From NCBI GenBank assembly GCA_947174735.1, contig CAMWKC010000173.1:1-5359 (forward strand): a DNA stretch of 5,359 nucleotides, given 5' to 3'. Below the pieces are notes generated by a model, which was not told where the DNA came from, did no database searches, and saw only the letters and a program-made list of their open reading frames with translations. A program made the position numbers and the translations under genes. Shown here piece after piece: positions 1 to 5,359 of the stretch. The DNA is from an uncultured Porphyromonadaceae bacterium (lineage in GTDB: Bacteria > Bacteroidota > Bacteroidia > Bacteroidales > Muribaculaceae). Numbering within the stretch: the stretch's first letter is position 1; the number at the start of each line of letters is the position of its first letter.

Positions 1-561
1 GGCACGGACCGTGTACTTGTGGCATACGACAAGAGCGGGAAAGAGGCAGATGTGATAGTTAATGTGCAATGTGACGAACCATTCATAGACCCTTCCCAGA
101 TAGAGGCTCTTATAGCCTGTTTTGAAGATTCGGCCACTGATATAGCTACTCTCTCACGGCGCTTTGATCCGGCACGTGGATTTGAGGCACTGTTTGATCC
201 CAATCTGGTCAAACTTGTCACAGGTCTTGACGGCAGAGCTCTGTACTTCTCGCGCAGTATTATACCATACGTGCGTGGTACAGACTGGCAGCAATGGCTT
301 AAAACTACCGATTTTAAGACACACGTCGGAGTATATGCTTATCGTCCGTCAGTGCTGAGAGCAATATCGGAATTGCCTCAGAGCGAACTGGAAAAAGCCG
401 AGTCACTTGAACAGTTGCGTTGGCTTGAAAACGGTTACCGAATCAAGGTGGCCGAGACTTCGACGCCTACTATAGGCATAGATACACCTGCTGATTTGGA
501 AGAGGCAGAGAAATATCTTAAAGAAATTGAAAAAACGGCTGAACTATACAAAGAAAAATAA
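1..561 (+). CDS. kdsB: 3-deoxy-manno-octulosonate cytidylyltransferase (CMP-Kdo synthetase), 5'-truncated by window edge
   Basis: The reading frame is open from base 1 and gives 186 residues before TAA. KdsB is a cytoplasmic enzyme that joins Kdo to CTP to make CMP-Kdo, the activated sugar for the LPS inner core. The visible part begins at the family's GTDR motif (1-4) and continues with NVQCDEPF (21-28), an ALYFSRSIIPY segment (80-90), HVGVYAYR (108-115), LEQLRWLENG (136-145) and GIDTPADLE (159-167). D25 and D161 fall where the family's magnesium-binding aspartates lie. Full-length enzymes are about 250 residues, so roughly 65 N-terminal residues, including the CTP-binding start (K-S-x-R-x-P-G-K), lie off the left edge. 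One oddity is Cys24, where the family normally has Gly (NVQGDEP). The first internal GTG (19-21) is an ordinary Val codon and not the start. The next gene appears to have its own promoter, so this gene probably ends its transcription unit or reads through weakly. The family call is very secure. Confidence 0.95.
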   Translation, partial: GTDRVLVAYDKSGKEADVIVNVQCDEPFIDPSQIEALIACFEDSATDIATLSRRFDPARGFEALFDPNLVKLVTGLDGRALYFSRSIIPYVRGTDWQQWLKTTDFKTHVGVYAYRPSVLRAISELPQSELEKAESLEQLRWLENGYRIKVAETSTPTIGIDTPADLEEAEKYLKEIEKTAELYKEK

Positions 562-577
562 AAGCCGATGCCGCATA

Positions 578-609
578 CTTGGCCTAATCATTGAAAATGG
601 TTAACTTTG
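578..609 (+). promoter_or_regulatory. Bacteroides-type sigma-ABfr promoter driving the phosphofructokinase gene
   Basis: TAACTTTG at 602-609 fits the Bacteroidota -7 consensus TAnnTTTG exactly. CTTG at 578-581 matches three of the four bases of the -33 consensus TTTG, and the 20-bp spacer is in the usual range. Transcription would be expected to begin near 614-617, giving a leader of about 37 bases before the ATG at 653. The leader is A-rich and has no Shine-Dalgarno sequence, as is normal in this phylum. The match is read from the sequence; activity and start point are inferred. Confidence 0.62.
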
Positions 610-652
610 CAGCAGGAAAACAATCATAAGGTAAAATTCAGGTATACCAACA

Positions 653-2308
653 ATGAAAAAAAGCGCACTTCAAAGAGTAAGGGCTGAATATCAGCCTAAA
701 CTGCCTAAAGCCCTTCAGGGTCCTGTAAAGCTCAAAGTAGGCGAACCTACTAAGTCTGTGGCTGACCAGGAAGAGATCAAGAAACTGTTTCCCCACACCT
801 ACGGTATGCCCGTGGTTGAATTCGAGCGTGACGATAACCCGACTCGTGTAGAGGAGCCGTTCAATGTCGGCATCATACTGTCAGGAGGTCAGGCCCCCGG
901 CGGTCACAATGTGGTAAGCGGTATCTTCGACGGCATTAAGTCGCTCAATCCCGAATGTCGTCTGTATGGCTTCCTGATGGGTCCTTCGGGTTTCATCAAT
1001 CATCAGTATATGGAGCTTACAGCCGGTTATATTAAGGAATACCGTAATACCGGCGGTTTCGATATTATAGGTTCGGGCCGTACAAAACTTGAGAATCCTG
1101 AGCAGTTTGACGCTGGTCTGAGCGTACTGAAGGAGCTCAATATAAAGGCTCTGGTCATAATCGGCGGTGATGATTCAAATACAAATGCCGCAGTATTGGC
1201 CGAATATTATAAGAATATAGGTGCCGATGTACAGGTAATAGGTGTACCTAAGACTATAGACGGCGACCTTAAGAATAAATGGATAGAGACTTCATTCGGT
1301 TTTGACACCGCTTGCAAGGTCTACAGTGAGGTTATCGGCAACATACAGCGTGACTGTAACTCTGCTAAGAAATATTATCACTTCATCAAGCTCATGGGAC
1401 GTTCGGCGTCTCACATCGCTCTTGAATGTGCTCTTGAGACTCAGCCTAACGTATGTCTGATTTCGGAGGAAATTCTTGCCAAGCGCATGACTCTTGACAA
1501 TATCGTCAGCCAGCTATGTTATGTAATAGCCGAGCGTGCCAAATTAGGCTGGAACTTCGGTACAGTGCTTGTTCCTGAAGGTCTTATAGAGTTTATTCCT
1601 TCGATGAAGGCCCTTATCTCTGAACTTAACGAAGTTCTGGTTGACCATGCAGAGGAGATTGAAGGGCTTGAGGATCTTGAAAGACTGCGTACAATACATT
1701 CGTATCTGATACCTAAGAATGCCGAACTGTTCCATTCTCTGCCGCGTCATATAGCTCTGCAGCTGACTCTGGACCGCGACAGTCACGGTAACGTACAGGT
1801 ATCACTTATCGAAACCGAGAGCCTGCTTTCGGGTATGGTTGAACGTCGTCTTGAGGAGATGGCTGAGAACGGTGAGTATATCGGTAAGTTCGCTGCCCAG
1901 CATCACTTCTTCGGTTACGAAGGACGTTGCGCAGATCCTACCAATTTCGATGCCGATTATACCTACGCTCTTGGTTTCAATGCCGCTATGCTTATCAATG
2001 CAGGTCTGACAGGTTATATGAGTTCGGTACGCAATCTTACCGATAGCACAGAGAACTGGATAGCCGGCGGTATTCCTATCACTATGATGATGAATATGGA
2101 ACGTCGTCACGGTGCTATGAAACCTGTGATACAGAAAGCCCTTGTAAATCTTAACGGTCGTCCGTATCTGAAATACGCTTCGATGCGTGAAACTCTGGCT
2201 CTGAACACTCTTTATCAGTATCCCGGCCCGATACAGTATTTCGGTCCTGCCGAGGTTTGTGACCGTCCTTCTATGACACTGCTGCTTGAGCACGGCAAGG
2301 ACATCTGA
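653..2308 (+). CDS. pfp: Pyrophosphate-dependent 6-phosphofructokinase (diphosphate--fructose-6-phosphate 1-phosphotransferase), long PfpB type
   Basis: This cytoplasmic glycolytic enzyme reversibly phosphorylates fructose 6-phosphate to fructose 1,6-bisphosphate with pyrophosphate in place of ATP. Motifs in order are GGQAPGGHN (78-86, phosphoryl-donor loop), GGDDSNT (171-177), PKTIDGDLKN (199-208, with D203 at the catalytic base position), MGRSASHIALE (248-258, substrate binding), PEG (308-310) and GYEGR (421-425). D174, where ATP enzymes have Gly (GGDGS), and K200, where they have Gly (PGTID), are the two known determinants of PPi use. At 551 residues it matches the long, plant-beta/Borrelia-like clade and not the 320-residue bacterial ATP enzymes. 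The N-terminus (MKKSALQRVRAEYQPKLPKA) is typical of PfpB proteins, which supports the ATG at 653. The gene ends in a tandem stop, TGA-TAA (2306-2311). It follows its own promoter and is followed 14 bp later by a thioredoxin-like lipoprotein gene, probably in the same transcript. The call is very secure; pfp/pfpB naming varies. Confidence 0.97.
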   Translation: MKKSALQRVRAEYQPKLPKALQGPVKLKVGEPTKSVADQEEIKKLFPHTYGMPVVEFERDDNPTRVEEPFNVGIILSGGQAPGGHNVVSGIFDGIKSLNPECRLYGFLMGPSGFINHQYMELTAGYIKEYRNTGGFDIIGSGRTKLENPEQFDAGLSVLKELNIKALVIIGGDDSNTNAAVLAEYYKNIGADVQVIGVPKTIDGDLKNKWIETSFGFDTACKVYSEVIGNIQRDCNSAKKYYHFIKLMGRSASHIALECALETQPNVCLISEEILAKRMTLDNIVSQLCYVIAERAKLGWNFGTVLVPEGLIEFIPSMKALISELNEVLVDHAEEIEGLEDLERLRTIHSYLIPKNAELFHSLPRHIALQLTLDRDSHGNVQVSLIETESLLSGMVERRLEEMAENGEYIGKFAAQHHFFGYEGRCADPTNFDADYTYALGFNAAMLINAGLTGYMSSVRNLTDSTENWIAGGIPITMMMNMERRHGAMKPVIQKALVNLNGRPYLKYASMRETLALNTLYQYPGPIQYFGPAEVCDRPSMTLLLEHGKDI

Positions 2309-2322
2309 TAACTATTCCGGTT

Positions 2323-2832
2323 ATGAAAAAGATTAGCACAGCTCTTGCTTTTGCTGCTTTATTGGCTTTGTCGGCCTGTGGAGGTAAAAGCAACGACAAT
2401 ACGGCGGCTTTAAATGCTGTCGATTCGGCTGTGGCCGCAGTAGAGGAAAGCTTGCAGGCTGAGCCGGCTGACACTACAGCTAAACCTGAGCGTCTGAGTC
2501 CGGACAGCCCTATAGCAATAGTAGACGGATATATTGTGCCGGTAGATGACTTCGGTACAGTAGTTGACCTTTATGCCGACTGGTGCCCGCCGTGTAAGAA
2601 ACTCAAGCCTATCTTCGCACAGCTTAAAGCTAAGTATGAGGGTAAACTGAACTTTGTGTCTATCAACACTGATGATTACAAGAATGTGGCGGAGGCTTAT
2701 AATATCAGCAGTATTCCTACACTGCTCTTTATTTCGGCTGACGGAAAAGAGCTGGGCCGTATGGTAGGTTTTAATCCTGCCGAAGAAATTGAAAGCCAGT
2801 TAGCCAGTTTCTTTCCGGAGGAATTTAAGTAA
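2323..2832 (+). CDS. Thioredoxin-fold lipoprotein (envelope thiol-disulfide protein)
   Basis: The 169-residue product has a lipoprotein signal peptide: MKK, a hydrophobic run (4-18) and the lipobox LSAC with Cys19 as the lipidated residue. A low-complexity Ala/Glu/Asp-rich tether (about 22-65) is followed by a thioredoxin domain (about 66-167). The redox motif is WCPPCK (W87, C88, C91), D82 aligns with the buried Asp26 of E. coli thioredoxin, and P132 in SSIPT is the cis-proline facing the active site. The CPPC dipeptide is commoner in TlpA/DsbE-type reductants than in cytoplasmic thioredoxin (CGPC), but there is no TlpA-style insertion, so the domain is a plain short thioredoxin fold. It probably acts on the periplasmic side of a membrane, reducing or exchanging protein disulfides; substrate and partner are not evident. 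The residues after Cys19 (GGKSN) are not strongly acidic, so surface export is not suggested. Start ATG lies 14 bp after the phosphofructokinase stop, implying co-transcription. Both catalytic cysteines are present, so it should be active. Confidence 0.9.
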   Translation: MKKISTALAFAALLALSACGGKSNDNTAALNAVDSAVAAVEESLQAEPADTTAKPERLSPDSPIAIVDGYIVPVDDFGTVVDLYADWCPPCKKLKPIFAQLKAKYEGKLNFVSINTDDYKNVAEAYNISSIPTLLFISADGKELGRMVGFNPAEEIESQLASFFPEEFK

Positions 2833-2851
2833 AGATTTCCTTACATAACGT

Positions 2852-2911
2852 AATCAATAAACAGTACGGGCTGTGTGATTTAAATCACACAGCCCGTACT
2901 GTTTATTGATT
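2852..2911. terminator. Bidirectional intrinsic terminator: perfect 60-bp palindrome between convergent genes
   Basis: Bases 2852-2881 are the exact reverse complement of 2882-2911, with no spacer (centre TTTAAA). In RNA this would fold to a stem of up to about 28 bp with a tight loop. The GC-rich part (CGGGC at 2867-2871 against GCCCG at 2892-2896) is flanked by A/T-rich ends, so each transcript carries a T-rich tract (GTTTATTGATT) at the 3' side of the hairpin. It starts 20 bp after the plus-strand lipoprotein stop and ends 14 bp before the minus-strand lipoprotein stop, exactly where a shared terminator for convergent operons belongs. The symmetry is seen directly; the terminator role is inferred from position and composition. 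Confidence 0.85.
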
Positions 2912-2925
2912 TACAAATTCATTTA

Positions 2926-4917
2926 TCAGTCCCACCATGTACAGCTTTGGTAAGTGAACTCAGCCGGACCGGTAACGGTATAAACTACGGTTTCGGCATT
3001 TGCACCTTCTGCGGTGTATGCTGTGAATGTTATGGTGTAGGTAACTTCCATACCCTCAACAGGACGGGCATCGCTATGCAGAATTGCAAGAGCACCGGGG
3101 AGTGTCTCCTTAACGAAACGTTGTTTCACAAGCTCAACAACCTCGTCATCACTCAGACCGTTATATCCGTCATAGCCGGCAGGAGCATTGTTGATAGCTG
3201 TGGTGGCGCGTACGTCTACATTACCGTAATAAGCTGAAGCACCTGAATAGAACTCTGCATTACCACGATAGTCGATGAACTCGGGACCAGGCTTATTGCC
3301 GTCGGCCGGAGTGGCATTCGGATAGAGTTTCTTAGTTACATTGTTGAATACCCAGTCTACACAGGCCATATAATAAGTATAGCTCGGGTCTGTATTACGT
3401 GAGTAGGGGAGAACGAGCTCAACCGAAGGATTATAGTTCCATGCTCCGTCTTTACGGGTAAACTTATCTACTGTGGCACCTTGATTCATAACCCATTTGC
3501 CTTCAGTCAGGGTCAGCTGTGAAGCTTTCCAGGAAGTTGTTGAACCGTTGTAGTAACGGTAGACAACTATCTCGGCAGCCTCTTCCTGTGCGTATGGTAG
3601 AGTTTTGGTCAGATAAGCAGGCAGATATTGCTCAGGTTGTGAACCGGAAAGGTTACCATAGGTAGAGCCCATATCAGTATAGTCGGAAGGCTGGAGTACC
3701 AACATTGAGCCGGGTACATTCCATTTGCTGCCGTCGAAACAATAGATTGCATTACGTCCGACGGTAGGCACTTCTGCAGCGGGAGCTTTGGCAGGTGCCT
3801 TACCCATAGCTGCGGCATCGGCTACCTTTACATTCTTAACCTCCCATGTGCCGGCTTTTTCGTCGGTGCTGGTGTAGCAGAAGCCTATCTGGATAGTCTT
3901 TCCGTTATATGCACTCAGATCAATATCGCCTGAGGCAACGAATGACCATGATAATGATTCAGGATAAGAAGGAATAGTAAGTCGTGTCCAGTCACCGCCT
4001 TTTACGCGAACATTGACAGTGGCCTCTTCAGCGGCAGTTTCAATCGATGCAAAGAAATTGACTGCCTGATCGAATGTCAGTACCGCATCAGCTTTGTCAG
4101 ACAGAGTCATCTCAGGTGAGATAAGCCAGCTTTCCGATTTGTGGTTTGCTCCGCTTATATAAGCGGTGGCTTTCATGCCGTAAGGTGCGGCGTGGCTCCA
4201 TACGTATGAAGCTCCTTCGGGAAGAATTACGTCTTCGATAGTGAAGTCACCCACACCTTCGTCGAACGATTCTTCAAGATATACCGCAGCAGGCTCCTCA
4301 CCTCCGCCTACAGTACCGAATACCGGATTGGTGTCGGCTTGCTGGTAGGATATGACGGCATAATCACCTTCGGCTGCATCGGGGAATGCATCAGCAAGCA
4401 GACCGGGCAGTGAGGCTGAGGCCGGTGTGATTGGGGCGAAAGCTTTGATGAAATCCTCATCGCTACCCCAGGCTTGCTGATAATCAGCCTCAGAGACTGT
4501 GTAGGATTTGCAAGCCTTGTTGATAGCTATTACTTCGGCCGGCTGATTTGTAGCGAGGTTATAGCCTATACGCAGCGACGAGCCGTTATTGAGAGTAAAA
4601 TAAGGGAATGACGAGCTGCTTATCAGAGCCGGTATAAACATACGGGCTTCTGCATCGGTAGCAAAAGCGTTGTTGGTGGCTACAGCAGCCAGAGCTTCGG
4701 TAAGACCGGCTTCTTCAGCTAACTGTTTATTGGCGGTATTAGAAGCAATAGAAGTATAGTCAGCCGGAGTAAGAGTGTACTCCACGGTCTCTATAACGTC
4801 ATAGACGGGAGGTACCTCAAAACCGTCGAGACGGTCATTCCATGCGTTCTCGCTGCAGGCGGTCAGCATAAGTGTGCCGCCGCAGAGTGCCAGAATATAT
4901 GATTTTGAAAATTTCAT
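2926..4917 (-). CDS. Choice-of-anchor J domain lipoprotein, partner of the upstream TonB-dependent receptor
   Basis: The 663-residue product starts with a signal peptide ending in lipobox LTAC (Cys21 lipidated). Ser-Glu-Asn follows, with another acidic residue at 28, loosely resembling Bacteroidota surface-export signals. The best-recognised domain is a choice-of-anchor J/cleaved-adhesin-type beta-sandwich at about 212-366, with ESFDEGVGDFT near its start, SESWLISPEM (261-270), LTFDQAVNFF (280-289) and a closing GTWEVKNVKV. An Ala/Pro/Lys linker (367-384) follows. A loosely conserved module occurs at about 45-126, 137-198 and 404-460: an aliphatic strand, then a [AS]DY motif, then P-x-[LI]-[LI]-like and FP/LP motifs, then V-x-Y. 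The last 100 residues are beta-rich and end in WWD; I do not recognise them. Start ATG is 22 bp after the receptor stop on the same strand, so the two are almost certainly one transcript. Likely role: outer-membrane-anchored ligand-binding or adhesion protein working with the receptor. The ligand is unknown; it is not SusD-like by sequence. Domain call strong, function inferred. Confidence 0.85.
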   Translation of the reverse strand: MKFSKSYILALCGGTLMLTACSENAWNDRLDGFEVPPVYDVIETVEYTLTPADYTSIASNTANKQLAEEAGLTEALAAVATNNAFATDAEARMFIPALISSSSFPYFTLNNGSSLRIGYNLATNQPAEVIAINKACKSYTVSEADYQQAWGSDEDFIKAFAPITPASASLPGLLADAFPDAAEGDYAVISYQQADTNPVFGTVGGGEEPAAVYLEESFDEGVGDFTIEDVILPEGASYVWSHAAPYGMKATAYISGANHKSESWLISPEMTLSDKADAVLTFDQAVNFFASIETAAEEATVNVRVKGGDWTRLTIPSYPESLSWSFVASGDIDLSAYNGKTIQIGFCYTSTDEKAGTWEVKNVKVADAAAMGKAPAKAPAAEVPTVGRNAIYCFDGSKWNVPGSMLVLQPSDYTDMGSTYGNLSGSQPEQYLPAYLTKTLPYAQEEAAEIVVYRYYNGSTTSWKASQLTLTEGKWVMNQGATVDKFTRKDGAWNYNPSVELVLPYSRNTDPSYTYYMACVDWVFNNVTKKLYPNATPADGNKPGPEFIDYRGNAEFYSGASAYYGNVDVRATTAINNAPAGYDGYNGLSDDEVVELVKQRFVKETLPGALAILHSDARPVEGMEVTYTITFTAYTAEGANAETVVYTVTGPAEFTYQSCTWWD

Positions 4918-4939
4918 TGTCGTTTACACTTGGAAGAGT

Positions 4940-5359
4940 TTAGAAACTAATCTTGAGACGTACGGAGAATGTGCGGCCGAATGAATAGAATATGCGGTAA
5001 GCATTCTGCCATGTACCGGGAGTATCAGATGAGGTATAGGCATCTTTGACATAGTAGTAGTCAAAGAGATTGTAGACATTGCCGTAGATAGTAGCATCCA
5101 GACCTGCCATCTTGAAGGCATAGCTGCAAGACATGTCGAACTGGTTACCCCAGGGTATTCTCCAAGGCTCAGCTACGTTGATGACTCCACCGGGTGTGAA
5201 GTTTGTGGCATTAATCTGATAGTCGGAATAGTTGCGTGCGTTGAAAGTCCAGTCACCGCCGATACGGAAGCCTTTGAAGGGCTTGAAATTCACACCTATG
5301 GCACCGGTAGTCTGAGCAGAACCACCTACGTGAACACCTTTCTGATTAAGAATAGCCTT
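4940..5359 (-). CDS. TonB-dependent outer-membrane receptor, C-terminal part (5' end beyond window edge)
   Basis: The frame is open from the right edge (5359) down to TAA at 4940-4942, giving 139 residues that start at Lys-Ala-Ile-Leu-Asn-Gln-Lys-Gly and have no start codon of their own. The segment is the end of a 22-strand beta-barrel: alternating hydrophobic/polar strands rich in Tyr, Phe and Gly (for example FRIGGDWTFNARNYSDY), the GNVYNLFDYYYVKDAY segment typical of the last extracellular loop region in TonB-dependent receptors, and a terminal strand TFSVRLKISF ending in Phe, the signal read by the BamA assembly machinery. Full-length receptors are about 750-1050 residues, so the plug domain, TonB box and most of the barrel lie outside. 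The GTG at 5291-5293 is an internal Val codon. The choice-of-anchor J lipoprotein gene follows after 22 bp, suggesting a receptor/lipoprotein uptake pair. Family call is strong; the substrate cannot be told from this fragment. Confidence 0.9.
   Translation of the reverse strand, partial: KAILNQKGVHVGGSAQTTGAIGVNFKPFKGFRIGGDWTFNARNYSDYQINATNFTPGGVINVAEPWRIPWGNQFDMSCSYAFKMAGLDATIYGNVYNLFDYYYVKDAYTSSDTPGTWQNAYRIFYSFGRTFSVRLKISF

Noticed and set aside
562..600. Possible terminator after kdsB (GCC/GGC pairs around 564-583).
   Set aside because: Only about three base pairs can form and no T tract follows.
1544..1786. 80-codon minus-strand open frame inside the phosphofructokinase gene.
   Set aside because: It is antisense to conserved coding sequence and has no family resemblance or upstream signal.
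1802..2293. 163-codon open frame on the minus strand inside the phosphofructokinase gene.
   Set aside because: It lies wholly antisense to a highly conserved enzyme; its translation is rich in His, Thr and Arg with no recognisable motif, signal or domain. It follows from codon bias on the other strand.
2271..2474. 67-codon minus-strand open frame spanning the pfp/thioredoxin junction.
   Set aside because: It is Ala-rich only because it is opposite the Ala-rich signal peptide and tether of the thioredoxin lipoprotein; no independent evidence.
2841..2853. Small inverted repeat TTAC/GTAA just before the large palindrome.
   Set aside because: Four-base arms are expected by chance in AT-rich DNA.
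2947..3237. 96-codon plus-strand open frame antisense to the end of the anchor-J lipoprotein.
   Set aside because: It has Cys-rich composition without a pattern, no promoter, and is fully contained in a well-supported gene on the other strand.
4924..5121. 65-codon minus-strand open frame overlapping the receptor gene in another frame.
   Set aside because: The overlapping frame gives a convincing TonB-dependent receptor C-terminus; this one is low-complexity Ser/Met/Thr sequence.
1..5359. Search for tRNA, rRNA, CRISPR arrays, insertion sequences, phage genes and defence genes.
   Set aside because: No cloverleaf-like segment, spaced direct repeats, transposase motifs or terminal inverted repeats were seen; the space is filled by conserved metabolic and envelope genes.

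Overview
The window looks like chromosome from a member of the Bacteroidota, most likely order Bacteroidales. The signs are a promoter of the Bacteroides type (TAnnTTTG at -7), no Shine-Dalgarno sequences before the starts, a TonB-dependent receptor coupled to a surface-type lipoprotein, and a 'long' pyrophosphate-dependent phosphofructokinase. Base composition looks even by eye, roughly mid-40s to 50% GC, with no island of foreign DNA. A gut or oral Bacteroidales lineage is plausible; I cannot name the genus.

Layout, plus strand: (1) the 3' three quarters of kdsB (CMP-Kdo synthetase, LPS inner core), cut by the left edge; (2) a 91-bp gap with a well-formed Bacteroides-type promoter; (3) a 551-residue PPi-dependent 6-phosphofructokinase; (4) 14 bp later, a small thioredoxin-fold lipoprotein, probably co-transcribed with the kinase. 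Layout, minus strand, converging on these: (5) the C-terminal 139 residues of a TonB-dependent outer-membrane receptor, cut by the right edge, then 22 bp later (6) a 663-residue lipoprotein with a choice-of-anchor J (cleaved-adhesin-like) domain. The two convergent units are separated by a perfect 60-bp palindrome that probably terminates transcription from both sides.

Functionally there are three stories: LPS sugar activation, glycolysis paired with an envelope thioredoxin, and an outer-membrane uptake or adhesion pair in which a choice-of-anchor J lipoprotein sits where a SusD-type partner would be in a glycan locus. The most interesting items are this receptor/lipoprotein pair, a divergent module that I read as occurring three times in the lipoprotein (twice before and once after the anchor-J domain), and the spacerless palindrome. 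Nothing here amounts to a clearly new system such as a defence, CRISPR or mobile element. No stretch longer than 300 bases lacks a gene.
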